A DNA stretch of 64,000 bases from Pelagibacterium flavum (GTDB taxonomy: Bacteria > Pseudomonadota > Alphaproteobacteria > Rhizobiales > Devosiaceae), in NCBI RefSeq assembly GCF_025854335.1, contig NZ_CP107716.1, forward strand, positions 3,031,001 to 3,095,000. The letters are read 5' to 3'. A program made the translations under genes and the position numbers. Numbering within the stretch: position 1 is the first letter of the stretch; the number at the start of each line of letters is the position of its first letter. The notes beneath the pieces were generated by a model. It had not been told where the DNA came from. It did not search any database and saw nothing but the letters and a program-made list of their open reading frames with translations. Below, piece after piece: positions 44,645 through 53,426 of the stretch.

Positions 44645-45247
44645 ATGCCTAGATTGGGGCCGATACTAAACGGACCTCACATTGCCATGCTTCTCGATAT
44701 TGCCTTTCTTGACGATTCCACACGCCCGAGGGCGCCCAAGCTCGAAAATCTAACCGCCCATCAGCGCGCACCGGGCCGGCACCTCAAGATGATCCACGAT
44801 CATCTGCGGCAGAACGTTACCGTGTTGCGCAACATGATCGATGAGGTGATGGCGGGCGAGAAATCGGTCGAGGAGGTCGAGGCGGAGACCGAAGCGCTGA
44901 CGATGGTTTCCAACTATCGCCAGTTCGGTAATTTGTGCGGCCAGCATTGCCAGACCGTGCATATGCATCACTCGATCGAGGACGCGCACATCTTTCCCGC
45001 GCTCTCTGAAAAGGGTGAGGCCTGGAAGAAGGTGATCGACCGGCTACAGGCCGAGCACGAAATCGTGCATGCGCTGCTCGTCAAGCTGATTGCGGCTCTC
45101 AACGCGCTGGTGGGCGATCCGAGCGCTACAAATTTTGCGCAGGCGCGCGAGATCAACGACACACTTGAGCGCGTGCTGCTCTCTCATCTCGGTTACGAGG
45201 AAGACGAGATCGGGGACGCGCTGGGGTATTTCGAGATCGGGGTTTAG
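44645..45247 (+). CDS. Hemerythrin domain protein
   Basis: 200 residues (or 186 from an ATG at 44687). A four-helix HHE pattern is visible: H in KMIHDHLRQN, H-H and E in TVHMHHSIEDAHIFPAL, H-E in EHEIVHALL and H-E at LLSHLGYEEDEIG. This should hold a diiron site for O2, NO or iron sensing. It follows the FAD dehydrogenase by 14 bases and may be in the same transcript. Confidence 0.85.
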   Translation: MPRLGPILNGPHIAMLLDIAFLDDSTRPRAPKLENLTAHQRAPGRHLKMIHDHLRQNVTVLRNMIDEVMAGEKSVEEVEAETEALTMVSNYRQFGNLCGQHCQTVHMHHSIEDAHIFPALSEKGEAWKKVIDRLQAEHEIVHALLVKLIAALNALVGDPSATNFAQAREINDTLERVLLSHLGYEEDEIGDALGYFEIGV

Positions 45248-45267
45248 GGCCCGTTGCCCTACAGACG

Positions 45268-46290
45268 CTAAACCAATCCCTGCGCGATCAGACTTTCGCC
45301 TGTGGCGACGAACGATTTTTCTGCAGGAGTCAATTTGCGGTCGAGCAGACGCACGACACTCGAGGAATCGAGCCGCTTGATCACACCGAGTTCTCCCAGA
45401 TTGGAGCGGACGTCCCTATCGAACAGCGCGTAGAGACGGACGGCCCAGTCGGGTAGTTCACGCCGGGGGATCTTCTTGGCGTAATCGGGAAATGCGTGGC
45501 GCAGCAGAGTTGCGACCTCGGCAAAAAACATGGTGCGTTCTCCCATCGGAAAACGGTGGCCGCCGGCTTCGGGGGAGACCATTGCGGCAAGGTGAGCCTG
45601 GGCAACGTCTCGCACATCGACAGCGACGAGTGGAATGCGCGGGGAGGCCGGCACCGAGCCGTTCATCAGCCGCTGGACGAGCGTGACCGAGGTTCCAGGG
45701 TCTTCATTGAGTAGCGGTCCGAAAATTCCCGACGGATTGATCGTCGCCAAATCCCGTTCGCGATCGGCTGCGCGCATGATTTCCCAGGCGCGGCGCTCGG
45801 CCAGCGTTTTGGACTCGATATAGGGGGTCACGCCTCGGCCCTCGAGATTGGTCCAGTCATTGGCAGTAAACGGGGCGGTACGGGCTTTCTCGTGCCCATA
45901 GGCGATGGCGGCCATGGATGAGGTAAGCACAATGCGCTCGACGTCGGCGGCCAGCGCGGCATTGAGAGCCCGTTCAGTGCCGCGAACGGCGGGCCGGATC
46001 AGATCGTTCTTGTCCTCAGGCATCCGCAGGACAAAGGGCGAGGCGGTGTGCTGGAGAAAGCGCACACCGTCCATTGCGGCCTGCCAGCCGTCGTCGCTTT
46101 CCAGATCGAGGGCCACAAATTCCAGGTTCGCGATATCGGCTCCCGCATTGGCGAGCATCGCCTTGACGCTGTCGGCGCGGGAGAGATTGCGCACGCTGCC
46201 GCGCACGGTATAACCGGCATTGAGCAATTGGAGAGCGACATGGCCGCCCAGAAAGCCGGATATGCCGGTGAGAAGAACGCGATCGGTCAT
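45268..46290 (-). CDS. NAD(P)-dependent epimerase/dihydroflavonol reductase-like
   Basis: 340 residues from the ATG at 46290. Extended SDR with the glycine motif LLTGISGFLGGHVALQLL, active-site Tyr-x3-Lys in PYIESKTLAE and the Ser in VLTSSMAAIAYG. The dihydroflavonol-4-reductase-like branch reduces aldehydes or ketones of varied structure. Divergent from a TetR gene with clear repeats in the shared promoter, so probably induced by a small molecule. Confidence 0.87.
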   Translation of the reverse strand: MTDRVLLTGISGFLGGHVALQLLNAGYTVRGSVRNLSRADSVKAMLANAGADIANLEFVALDLESDDGWQAAMDGVRFLQHTASPFVLRMPEDKNDLIRPAVRGTERALNAALAADVERIVLTSSMAAIAYGHEKARTAPFTANDWTNLEGRGVTPYIESKTLAERRAWEIMRAADRERDLATINPSGIFGPLLNEDPGTSVTLVQRLMNGSVPASPRIPLVAVDVRDVAQAHLAAMVSPEAGGHRFPMGERTMFFAEVATLLRHAFPDYAKKIPRRELPDWAVRLYALFDRDVRSNLGELGVIKRLDSSSVVRLLDRKLTPAEKSFVATGESLIAQGLV

Positions 46291-46316
46291 GGGTTCTATC
46301 CGACGGATTGAAAATA

Positions 46317-46354
46317 TTGAACGATATATACGATATTCGTTCAAAACGTTCAAT
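46317..46354. promoter_or_regulatory. Operator with three TTGAACG/CGTTCAA half-sites
   Basis: TTGAACG (46317-46323), CGTTCAA (46338-46344) and CGTTCAAT (46347-46354), with AT-rich sequence ATATATACGATATT between the first two. The spacing and the divergent arrangement suggest binding of the adjacent TetR protein to repress both genes. Confidence 0.6.
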
Positions 46355-46370
46355 AGGAGTGTTTCAGGTT

Positions 46371-46931
46371 TTGGCCAACCTTTCTCCACGGGTATTGGAA
46401 AAGCGCCGCCGCATCCTCGATGCAGCGCGCGAGGTGATGCTCAGGACCGGATTTCGCGCGACGACGATGGAGGCGATCGCCAAGGAGGCGGGTATCGCCA
46501 AGCCCACCCTCTATGCGCAGTTTTCGGACAAGGACACGCTGTTCGAAGCCCTTATCGAAGAACTGGTCAGCGAGAAGGCCAAGGTGTTCGCCCGCGCTTT
46601 CGAGGCCGAGGGGCCATTGGCGGAACGGGTGGGCAACGGGCTGGCAGAGATGTTTGGAGGCATAGCCGACATGCTGCAGGGCTCGCCACATGCAGCCGAA
46701 CTGGTGAACGAGCCGCAGCGGCTGGCTCACAAATTCAAACGGGCAGACGATGCAGTTGCAGATAGCCTCAAGCGCGCTTTTTCCGATGCCGGAATCGACG
46801 ATGGCGATCGCCTTGCAACGGTACTCTTGGCGTCGGGGGCAGGGATACTGGGAAAATACCCCGATGGCGACGCCGTGCGCGGCGCCATCAGGCTGTTGTG
46901 TGATCGGGTGATCCGGGGCTCTCTGCCTTAA
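46371..46931 (+). CDS. TetR/AcrR family regulator
   Basis: 186 residues from a TTG at 46371, which has AGGAG eleven bases upstream; an in-frame GTG at 46359 overlaps that site, and the frame is open to 46308. The HTH is in TTMEAIAKEAGIAKPTLYAQF. The C-terminal region is the variable ligand-binding domain. It probably represses the divergent reductase and itself via the repeats at 46317-46354. Its end overlaps the next minus-strand gene by four bases. Confidence 0.85.
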   Translation: MANLSPRVLEKRRRILDAAREVMLRTGFRATTMEAIAKEAGIAKPTLYAQFSDKDTLFEALIEELVSEKAKVFARAFEAEGPLAERVGNGLAEMFGGIADMLQGSPHAAELVNEPQRLAHKFKRADDAVADSLKRAFSDAGIDDGDRLATVLLASGAGILGKYPDGDAVRGAIRLLCDRVIRGSLP

Positions 46932-47161
46932 GCGACAAGTCCACTGTCATTGCCGTCATTGGGCTCGAACGAATTGGCGAGTTCCGTCGCCCCTTCGACC
47001 ACGGCCTCCGCCGCGGCGCGAGCGGCGTCGATGGACTGGAAAATCCGACCATCGAGCGGAAACACGCCCAGCTTGACTGCCATGAAACGGAAATCCTGGC
47101 CGTTGGGAACAACGACACCCTGGGGTTCACCGGCAACTGAAATAACGATTGGCTTGGTCAT
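46928..47161 (-). CDS. Small conserved-looking hypothetical protein
   Basis: 77 residues. It begins MTKPIVISVAGEPQGVVVPN and continues with GQDFRFMAVKLGVFPLDGR and a helix DAARAAAEAVVEG. Similar short beta-rich proteins occur as hypothetical proteins in other Hyphomicrobiales. No function known. Convergent with the TetR gene by a four-base overlap. Confidence 0.55.
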   Translation of the reverse strand: MTKPIVISVAGEPQGVVVPNGQDFRFMAVKLGVFPLDGRIFQSIDAARAAAEAVVEGATELANSFEPNDGNDSGLVA

Positions 47162-47539
47162 GATCGAACACTCTGCGATACGCGATTCCGCCCAGCCCCG
47201 GGCGGTGCTAACAGTCTAATGTGAGGGTCTTGTGACGGGGCGGAGAGGCTAACTATCAGCCGCTATACGCGCCACATCCAGGAGCGACACATGAGACTGG
47301 TACGTTTGAGATTAAATCGTACGCAGGTGTCCTCGGACGCGGTCAGGCGTGTCCATGCAGTTTGTGTTACCATGATGCCGTTCTCCAGCCTGACCTCGGG
47401 ACACCGCACTTGGTGCCACGAGAGATAAATAACAAGGCTTGACGAAAAAATCGAGTGCGTTTGTGTCAAATCGACATGCGAGCACGAAAATTCCTGCTCC
47501 AAGAACGAGCGATCGGGGAACCGGTTCCGACCCGAAACC
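47162..47539. other. Intergenic region, at most one doubtful small frame
   Basis: This 378-base stretch has lower GC than its neighbours. A 45-codon frame at 47291-47428 (start MRLVRLRLNRTQVSSD) follows a good CCAGGAG site, but its composition is basic and not clearly protein-like. I see no RNA gene or repeat. Confidence 0.45.
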
Positions 47540-48286
47540 TTAAAAAAGATCGAGCTGTGTCGACTTTTTTGTCTTGACTGTCATGGACTTGTCATTGGTG
47601 TCGTCGGGGATCGTTTCGCTCACGGGTGCGATGAGATCGGCCCCCTCGTTGGCGGCAGAATTGACTCGGGTCGAGACGGGATGAAAGGCCATCACGCCGG
47701 CCGGTTGAGGCACCACGAAGGGCTCCACCTCGGCGAATCGCACGTTTTTTGTATCGAGCCAGGCATCGATCTGGCCACCCCGCATGAGGGCCGGCATACG
47801 GTCGTGAATGTGGGCGACATCTGGTCCGGCAGGCACTGTAATTGTCGCGACGGTATCGATTTCCTCGCCATCGGGGCCCATCCAGCTCGAATAGAGCCCG
47901 GCAAGGGCCAAGGGCTCATTGTCCTTGAGGGTGATGTAATAGGGCTGCTTCTTGCCGTTGGGCAGGGTCTGCCATTCGTAATAGCCCGAAGCCGGCAGGA
48001 TGCAGCGCTTGTGTTTCACCGAGTCGCGGAAGGCGGGCTTGGTCGCCATGGTTTCTGCGCGGGCGTTGACAAGGAGCGGGAACTCCCGCGGGTCCTTGAC
48101 CCATCCAGGCACCAACCCCCAACGGGCGAGCTTTGCCGTGCGTCGCATGGCATCATCGACCCAAATGGCGATCACGGGCTGGGTGGGAGCAATGTTGTAG
48201 CGCGGCACGGACTGAATTAGGTTGTCGGTAGCAAATATCTGGCGCATCGCCTCATCTGGCAAGGTAACCGCGTATCGTCCGCACAT
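47540..48286 (-). CDS. SOS response-associated peptidase (SRAP/YedK family)
   Basis: 248 residues from the ATG at 48286, giving the required Met-Cys N-terminus (MCGRYAVTLPD). Cys2 forms the thiazolidine crosslink to abasic sites in single-stranded DNA. Other motifs present: RYNIAPTQPVIAIW, LVPGWVKDPREFPLLVNARAE (N), LPASGYYEW (E) and HIHDRMPALM (H). HMCES/YedK proteins shield abasic DNA. The open frame upstream overlaps the Nudix gene and is rejected. Divergent from the Nudix gene by 48 bases. Confidence 0.93.
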   Translation of the reverse strand: MCGRYAVTLPDEAMRQIFATDNLIQSVPRYNIAPTQPVIAIWVDDAMRRTAKLARWGLVPGWVKDPREFPLLVNARAETMATKPAFRDSVKHKRCILPASGYYEWQTLPNGKKQPYYITLKDNEPLALAGLYSSWMGPDGEEIDTVATITVPAGPDVAHIHDRMPALMRGGQIDAWLDTKNVRFAEVEPFVVPQPAGVMAFHPVSTRVNSAANEGADLIAPVSETIPDDTNDKSMTVKTKKSTQLDLF

Positions 48287-48334
48287 GAGTCTTTGTTCTC
48301 CGTTCCCGACCACTATAGCAATGGCAGCGAGCAC

Positions 48335-48742
48335 ATGAAGCCCGACGCATGCTCGATCGGGCTTTTCAATGGCGATCAGGTGTTGTTGATTCAGCGCGCC
48401 TATGCGCCTTTTCTGGGCATGTGGACGTTTCCGGGTGGGCGGATGGAGCCAGGGGAAACCCCGCTCGATTGCGTGCAGCGCGAATTGTTCGAAGAAACCC
48501 GGCTTCTGGTTTCCAATCCCATTCAGGTGCTGGTCGAGACTGTGGGAGAAGGCGCAAAGACCTACACCCTGGCGGTGTTTGCAGCCCACTGCCCTATGGC
48601 GGCGCCGGTTATCAGCCACGAAATCAGCGATTGGGACTGGGTGCATGTGGACGAGGTGCACGCCTATCGCACGACCGACCACCTCGCCGAGATTGTTCAC
48701 GCCTGTGCCCAGTGTCTCGGGCTCGCGGGGGTGGAACGATGA
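48335..48742 (+). CDS. Nudix hydrolase
   Basis: 135 residues from the ATG at 48335. The Nudix box is GRMEPGETPLDCVQRELFEE followed by TRL; the final glycine of the consensus (EExGU) is replaced by arginine. The catalytic glutamates are intact, so it should still bind metal and cleave a nucleoside diphosphate-linked substrate. Overlaps the TIGR02301 gene by ATGA, a pairing common in Hyphomicrobiales. Confidence 0.9.
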   Translation: MKPDACSIGLFNGDQVLLIQRAYAPFLGMWTFPGGRMEPGETPLDCVQRELFEETRLLVSNPIQVLVETVGEGAKTYTLAVFAAHCPMAAPVISHEISDWDWVHVDEVHAYRTTDHLAEIVHACAQCLGLAGVER

Positions 48743-49104
48743 AAGCGATCCGGTGCCTGTTTGTTGTGGCGATTCTCGCCGCCCCCTCCTCCGCTCTGGC
48801 CGTCGATCCGCCCTATCAGGGGCAGATGGAACGGCTGTCGGAAATCCTGGGCTCGCTCTATATGCTGGCCCCCTTGTGCGGAGACCGCACGACAGATTGG
48901 CGCGGGCAGATGGCCGAGTTGATCGAACTGGATGAGCCTGACCCGGATCGCCGGGCACGGCTGGCCGGGGCGTTCAACGCGGGATATGAGGCTTATGCCC
49001 GCTTTTACCGCAGTTGCACGCCTTCTGCCGAGGTGGCGATAACACGGCTGTTGACCGAAGGGGATTCGCTGGCGCGTGACATTCATCAACGCTACGCGGA
49101 ATGA
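48739..49104 (+). CDS. TIGR02301 family exported protein
   Basis: 121 residues. Signal peptide (MKAIRCLFVVAILAAPSSALA), then a domain with two cysteines (LAPLCGDRTTDWRGQM; YRSCTPSAEVA) and the repeated R-A-x-L-x-x-A-F-N-x-G-Y pattern of TIGR02301, known only from Hyphomicrobiales and relatives. Function unknown, periplasmic. Translationally coupled to the Nudix gene. Confidence 0.88.
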   Translation: MKAIRCLFVVAILAAPSSALAVDPPYQGQMERLSEILGSLYMLAPLCGDRTTDWRGQMAELIELDEPDPDRRARLAGAFNAGYEAYARFYRSCTPSAEVAITRLLTEGDSLARDIHQRYAE

Positions 49105-49217
49105 AATTTCCCCGTTGAAGGTCTCGGATGCAACGCTCCGGCCCAATTTGACGCGCCACGTTAACCAATTGGTCATTTCCTCTTAGCAGCGCCCCAAAGG
49201 CATGCTAACTAGCGATC

Positions 49218-49493
49218 ATGACCACGCGCACCACATTTCCATTTCCGACCGAATCCGCCGCCATCGAGGCCGAGCAGGAAGAACGTCAGATCGCTCTCGA
49301 ATATCTGGCGGAAGCCTGGAATTCGGCCGATACGGACGGTGTCGATACCGAAGCGCTGGCCCATGCGGCGTTGTTTGCGGCGATCGCCACGCTGGTGCGC
49401 GATTATGGCGAAGAGGCCGTCGCAAAGCTGATCGGGAACATCCCGGATCGAATCAGCAACGGCGAATACACGCTCGACAGGGTGTTGCAGTAG
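49218..49493 (+). CDS. Hypothetical helical protein
   Basis: 91 residues, acidic and largely helical (AIEAEQEERQIALEYLAEAW ... AALFAAIATLVRDYGEEAVAKL). No signal, no cysteines and no recognised domain. The even codon use and clear start (gATCATGACC) make coding likely. Between TIGR02301 and a convergent TetR gene. Confidence 0.6.
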   Translation: MTTRTTFPFPTESAAIEAEQEERQIALEYLAEAWNSADTDGVDTEALAHAALFAAIATLVRDYGEEAVAKLIGNIPDRISNGEYTLDRVLQ

Positions 49494-49503
49494 GCTCTTT
49501 TCG

Positions 49504-50232
49504 CTAGCGGGCGGATGCCTCGCCGGCGGGTAGCTGCAAGAGCTTTTCCAACGTCCCGGGTTCGATCCAGGTTAGCGAGCGGTCAGGCAGCCCCAGAAGT
49601 CTGTCCACGGCAATCCCCTGCATCTCCATTATGCGATAGAGCCGCTCGAGCGCCGGGCCGCGCTCTCCCCTGTCTCGCTCAACCATGGCGGCAGAGATTG
49701 CATCATAGGCGGCGGCGTTGAGATGGAGAATGATTTCGACGCAGCTCTCCGGATCGGGGACGTCGAAGACCTTTTCCGCAACGCCGTCGGCAATGACCCG
49801 AGAAATCGCCGGCGCGACAATCGCGGTGATAGCACGCCGGATGCGGTCGAACAGCATGACGTTGCCGGGCTGGAACACAGCGTCGAAAGCCTTGCCGATT
49901 TCCGGCGCGGCCTGGGTCTTGCGGATGCGCAATTGCCGCAGAATACGGTTAAGGCGCGTGAAGGGATCGAGCCACGGGTCCTCAAGAATGGGCTCGATGG
50001 TTGCCAGCGCCTGCACCGCCATCCGCTCGGCCAGCGCTTCTAGCAGCGCCTCCTTGGATTCGAAATGGTGATAAAATCCGCCTTTTGACACACCGGCCAT
50101 GGCCATGACATCGCCGATGGTGGTGGCCTCATAACCCTTGTTAGCAAACAACGTTTGGGCGCAGTCCACGAGTTGGGCGCGGCGCGCCTCGGGTGGCAGA
50201 TTTTTGCGTCGTGCAGTGATGGTTGTATTCAT
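49504..50232 (-). CDS. TetR/AcrR family regulator
   Basis: 242 residues from the ATG at 50232. HTH in ATTIGDVMAMAGVSKGGFYHHF. The longer than usual C-terminal part carries the ligand-binding domain. A promoter (TTGATG, 17-base spacer, TACAGA) with an ACCGAC-C-GTCGGT operator over the -10 region lies just upstream, so it is autoregulated. The likely target besides itself is the glycosyltransferase operon at 50590-52354, and possibly rlmN. Confidence 0.87.
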   Translation of the reverse strand: MNTTITARRKNLPPEARRAQLVDCAQTLFANKGYEATTIGDVMAMAGVSKGGFYHHFESKEALLEALAERMAVQALATIEPILEDPWLDPFTRLNRILRQLRIRKTQAAPEIGKAFDAVFQPGNVMLFDRIRRAITAIVAPAISRVIADGVAEKVFDVPDPESCVEIILHLNAAAYDAISAAMVERDRGERGPALERLYRIMEMQGIAVDRLLGLPDRSLTWIEPGTLEKLLQLPAGEASAR

Positions 50233-50242
50233 CAATTGAAAA

Positions 50243-50283
50243 ACCGACCGTCGGTCTGTATGATCGAAGCATCATGACATCAA
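50243..50283 (-). promoter_or_regulatory. Promoter and palindromic operator of the tetR gene
   Basis: On the minus strand, TTGATG (50283-50278), 17 bases, TACAGA (50260-50255). The palindrome ACCGAC-C-GTCGGT (plus strand 50243-50255) overlaps the -10 end and the presumed start of transcription. Confidence 0.65.
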
Positions 50284-50589
50284 GTTGAGAGCGGGTCCAG
50301 AGGCATGTTGAACAAGGGGCGGCAAGGGCCGCAGGGCTGGTGCCGTCCGCGACGATGCCGCGGAGCCGAACCGACATTTGGCCCGCGTTCTGGATACTTT
50401 TGCCGGCTTGGACAGGGAAGCGGCAGCGCGGCTCTTTGTGCGTCTGCATCGTCCTTCCTTGTCCCACAGATGTCGATTGGAAATCTGCCGGCTCGCGCCG
50501 GGGTATACGCAGTGATCGGGTTGTCCTTTGTTGCGATATTGCCGGCTGCCAGAAACAGGCCCTCAGCGACATGAGAAAGGGAAATCAGC
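50256..50589. other. Intergenic region between tetR and the DUF6653 gene
   Basis: About 330 bases with promoter elements at the tetR end. Open frames through it are not protein-like. It should also contain the promoter of the glycosyltransferase operon, which I could not pin down. Confidence 0.5.
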
Positions 50590-51081
50590 GTGCGGTTGGA
50601 TAAGGCCATCGAATCGGGGATGGGCATGACGGAGGTTTCCTGGCTGCGTCATGCCAACCCCTGGAGCGTGTGGACACGGCTGTTGAGCGTTCCCGCTTTC
50701 GCCCTTGCTGTATGGTCGCGCGAATGGATAGGCTTGTGGTGCCTGGCGCCCATTGCCTTGGTTGTCGGGTTTCTCTGGCTCAATACGCGGATCTTTTCGC
50801 CCGCCCACGACATGGAGCGGTGGGAAACGCGGGCGATCATGGGCGAGCGGCTGTGGCTGAAGCGCAGGGAGACTCCCCTGCCCGCCCATCACGCGCGCGC
50901 GACGTTCTGGATCATTGCGGGGAGCAGTCTTGGAATTCTGCCGCTGATTGGCGGGCTCTACTGGCTCGACGTCTGGGCGACCGCGCTGGGCATTGTGATG
51001 ATCGTGGGTGGTCAGATCTGGTTTCTCGACAGGCTGGCATGGCTTTACGCCGATAGCGTCGGCCATATGCAGCAGGATTGA
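50590..51081 (+). CDS. DUF6653 family membrane protein
   Basis: 163 residues from a GTG at 50590 with AAAGGGA eight bases upstream; an ATG at 50620 is possible. Four hydrophobic segments (about 34-55, 56-75, 108-125, 127-148) and the pattern SWLRHANPWSVWTRL near the start, LNTRIFSPAHDMERWETRA in the middle. This matches the DUF6653 layout. It precedes the glycosyltransferase by four bases and should be co-expressed with it. Function unknown. Confidence 0.75.
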   Translation: MRLDKAIESGMGMTEVSWLRHANPWSVWTRLLSVPAFALAVWSREWIGLWCLAPIALVVGFLWLNTRIFSPAHDMERWETRAIMGERLWLKRRETPLPAHHARATFWIIAGSSLGILPLIGGLYWLDVWATALGIVMIVGGQIWFLDRLAWLYADSVGHMQQD

Positions 51082-51085
51082 GCAG

Positions 51086-52354
51086 ATGTATCGGATCGCT
51101 ATCACCACCATGGGCACACGCGGCGACGTTCAGCCCTACATCGCGCTGGCGCGCGGGCTGGCCGGGCGTGGGCACAGCGTGATCCTGCTGGCGCCCGAGC
51201 AGTTTACCGGCCTGGTTGCCGAATACGGTATTCCTTTTGCACCGCTGCCCGGAGACTTGCTGGCCCTGCTCGACACGCAGGAGGGCAAGGCGGCCATGGG
51301 CAGCAGCAAGGGATTTGGTGCCGGGCTCAAGCTCCTCAAACACATGAGGCCGCTAGGTGAAAGGCTTCTGGATGCCGAGTGGGCGGCGATCAGGGCATTC
51401 GGCCCCGATCTGATTGTGTTTCATCCCAAGTCCTTCGCCACACCGCATATGGCTGAGGCGCTGGGCTGCCAGCATGTTCTGGCTTCTCCGTTGCCGGGAT
51501 TTACACCCACATCGGACTTTCCATCTCCGCTACTGCCGTTCGACAATCTCGGTCCGCTCAACAAGGTCAGCCATGTGCTGGGCACGCACGCGGCGAGCAT
51601 GCTTTTCCGAAAGCTGATCAAGCGATTTCGTCATGACACACTGGGGCTGGCCGGTCGCAGCACCGCAGATGTTCGATCCCTTGGCACCCTTTACGCCTAT
51701 TCACCGCAGGTTCTGCCTGTGCCCCGTGATTGGGGACCCGATGTGCTGGTGAGCGGCTACTGGTTTCTCGACACACCCGACTGGCGGCCCGATCCGGCAT
51801 TGGCCGGCTTTCTCGCTGCTGGGCCGGCACCGGTCTATTGCGGCTTTGGCTCCATGCCGGGCGTGGATTCCCGGGCTATGACCGAGACGATCGTTGCAGC
51901 GCTGGCGCAGGCGGGAAAGCGCGGGTTGATCGCTACTGGAGAGGGGGCGCTGGAAATCGTCGAGGATCTGCCTGACGTTCTTGCAATTTCAGCGGCGCCG
52001 CACGACCAACTGTTCAAGCATGTCGATGCGACCTTGCATCATGGGGGCGCCGGAACGACGGGCGCGGCCCTGCGCGCCGGCAAGCCAACGGCGATCTGTC
52101 CGTTTTTCGGCGATCAGCCCTTCTGGGCACGTCGCGTGGCGACGCTTGGGGCCGGCCCCGCTGCGCTGGACAGGAACAATCTCAGCGTGGACGCTGTGGC
52201 CAGAGTGCTTACTGCTATGGATGACCATGATATGCGAGCGAAGGCCGCTCAATTGGGTTCGGCGATCAGGGACGAAGACGGCGTGGCGGCCTCGGTTGAC
52301 TTTATCGAGCGTCGAATGGCGGCTATCGGGCCGTTGCCAAGGGCGAGCCATTGA
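51086..52354 (+). CDS. UGT-like glycosyltransferase (GT1)
   Basis: 422 residues from the ATG at 51086. N-terminal acceptor domain starts RIAITTMGTRGDVQPYIALA, the C-terminal nucleotide-sugar domain has HHGGAGTTGAALRAGKPTAI and CPFFGDQPFWA, which is the GT1 donor signature. Relatives glycosylate sterols, rhamnolipids or macrolides; here donor and acceptor cannot be told. It ends 32 bases inside the convergent rlmN gene. Together with the DUF6653 gene and TetR it looks like an inducible lipid or xenobiotic glycosylation unit. Confidence 0.87.
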   Translation: MYRIAITTMGTRGDVQPYIALARGLAGRGHSVILLAPEQFTGLVAEYGIPFAPLPGDLLALLDTQEGKAAMGSSKGFGAGLKLLKHMRPLGERLLDAEWAAIRAFGPDLIVFHPKSFATPHMAEALGCQHVLASPLPGFTPTSDFPSPLLPFDNLGPLNKVSHVLGTHAASMLFRKLIKRFRHDTLGLAGRSTADVRSLGTLYAYSPQVLPVPRDWGPDVLVSGYWFLDTPDWRPDPALAGFLAAGPAPVYCGFGSMPGVDSRAMTETIVAALAQAGKRGLIATGEGALEIVEDLPDVLAISAAPHDQLFKHVDATLHHGGAGTTGAALRAGKPTAICPFFGDQPFWARRVATLGAGPAALDRNNLSVDAVARVLTAMDDHDMRAKAAQLGSAIRDEDGVAASVDFIERRMAAIGPLPRASH

Positions 52355-53375
52355 GATCTCGCAGCCACAATTGCCCGCAGGCGGCGGTGATGTCGCGGCC
52401 CTGGGTGTCGCGCACGACGACGGGGATGCCGGCGCGTTCGAGGCCATGGCGGAAGGCGGCGAGTGTGTGATCGTCGGTGCGGCGCAGCGCCACGCCATCG
52501 ACGGGGTTCCAGCGCATGAGATTGATGCGGGCCGGTTGGCCGGCAAACATCGCGCAGAGCCGATCGAGATCGGCGTGCGTATCGTTGATGCCGGGCAGGA
52601 CGAGATAGACGAAGGTGACAATTCGGCTGTGGCGCTCGGCCCATGAAAGGGCGCGGGCGACGACCTCGCCGATATCGTGCTTTTTGGCGCCGGGGATAAG
52701 GGCGGCGCGGGTTTCCTGCGTCGTGGCGTGGAGGGAGATGGTGAGGTTAATCTTGAGGTGCTCCTCGCGCAGCGCCTTGAGGGCCTTGGGAATACCGATC
52801 GTGGAAATGGTCATGCCAGAGGCCGGCAGGGCCAGCCCTGCCCTGTCGCGCAGGATGCGAATGGCTTTGAGAACGTTATCGTAATTGTTGAGCGGTTCGC
52901 CGATGCCCATGAAAACGATGCGGTTGACCCTGGGTCCGAGGCGCACGATCTGTTCGACGATTTCGCCAGCGGAAAGATTGCGTTTGAGGCCCGCCTGTCC
53001 CGAAGCGCAGAAGCGGCAGGCGAAGGCGCAGCCGACCTGGGAAGACACGCAGGCGGTATAGCCATCGCGCCGCCGGATGAGGACGGTTTCGATGGCGTAT
53101 CCATCGGGGAGTGCGAACAGGAATTTTTCCGAGCGGGTGCCGCGATCGCGTGACTTGAGCATCAGGCGGCGCATTTCGGTGCCGTGATGCTCACCCCAGC
53201 GTTTCAGGTTGTTGGGCAGGTCGGCATGGGGAGAGAAAAGTGCGCGATAAGAGAGCGTGGGACCGTCGGACGCGGCCAGGCGCGCGAACGCGGCGCTGTC
53301 GAGATCAAGGGCGAATGGTTTTTTTGCGGCGCGCGGCGAGGCGGCCGCTGTTCTGGTGAGAACGGCGGAAGACAT
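52323..53375 (-). CDS. rlmN: RlmN/Cfr family radical SAM rRNA methyltransferase
   Basis: 350 residues. Radical SAM cysteines Cys116, Cys120, Cys123 (GCAFACRFCASG), plus Cys109 and Cys333 (DITAACGQL) needed for the methyl-transfer mechanism of RlmN/Cfr; the 7-residue spacing C109-C116 matches E. coli RlmN. The MGIGEPLNNYDNVLKA segment favours RlmN (C2 of A2503) over Cfr (C8). It differs from the usual alphaproteobacterial RlmN pattern, so it may be a second paralogue. A promoter with a palindrome inside its spacer lies upstream, unusual for a housekeeping gene. Confidence 0.88.
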   Translation of the reverse strand: MSSAVLTRTAAASPRAAKKPFALDLDSAAFARLAASDGPTLSYRALFSPHADLPNNLKRWGEHHGTEMRRLMLKSRDRGTRSEKFLFALPDGYAIETVLIRRRDGYTACVSSQVGCAFACRFCASGQAGLKRNLSAGEIVEQIVRLGPRVNRIVFMGIGEPLNNYDNVLKAIRILRDRAGLALPASGMTISTIGIPKALKALREEHLKINLTISLHATTQETRAALIPGAKKHDIGEVVARALSWAERHSRIVTFVYLVLPGINDTHADLDRLCAMFAGQPARINLMRWNPVDGVALRRTDDHTLAAFRHGLERAGIPVVVRDTQGRDITAACGQLWLRDLNGSPLATAR

Positions 53376-53426
53376 GGAACTGACGGAATCTGTTATCGGG
53401 TCGCATCGGGGATCGACGCAGGGCTA

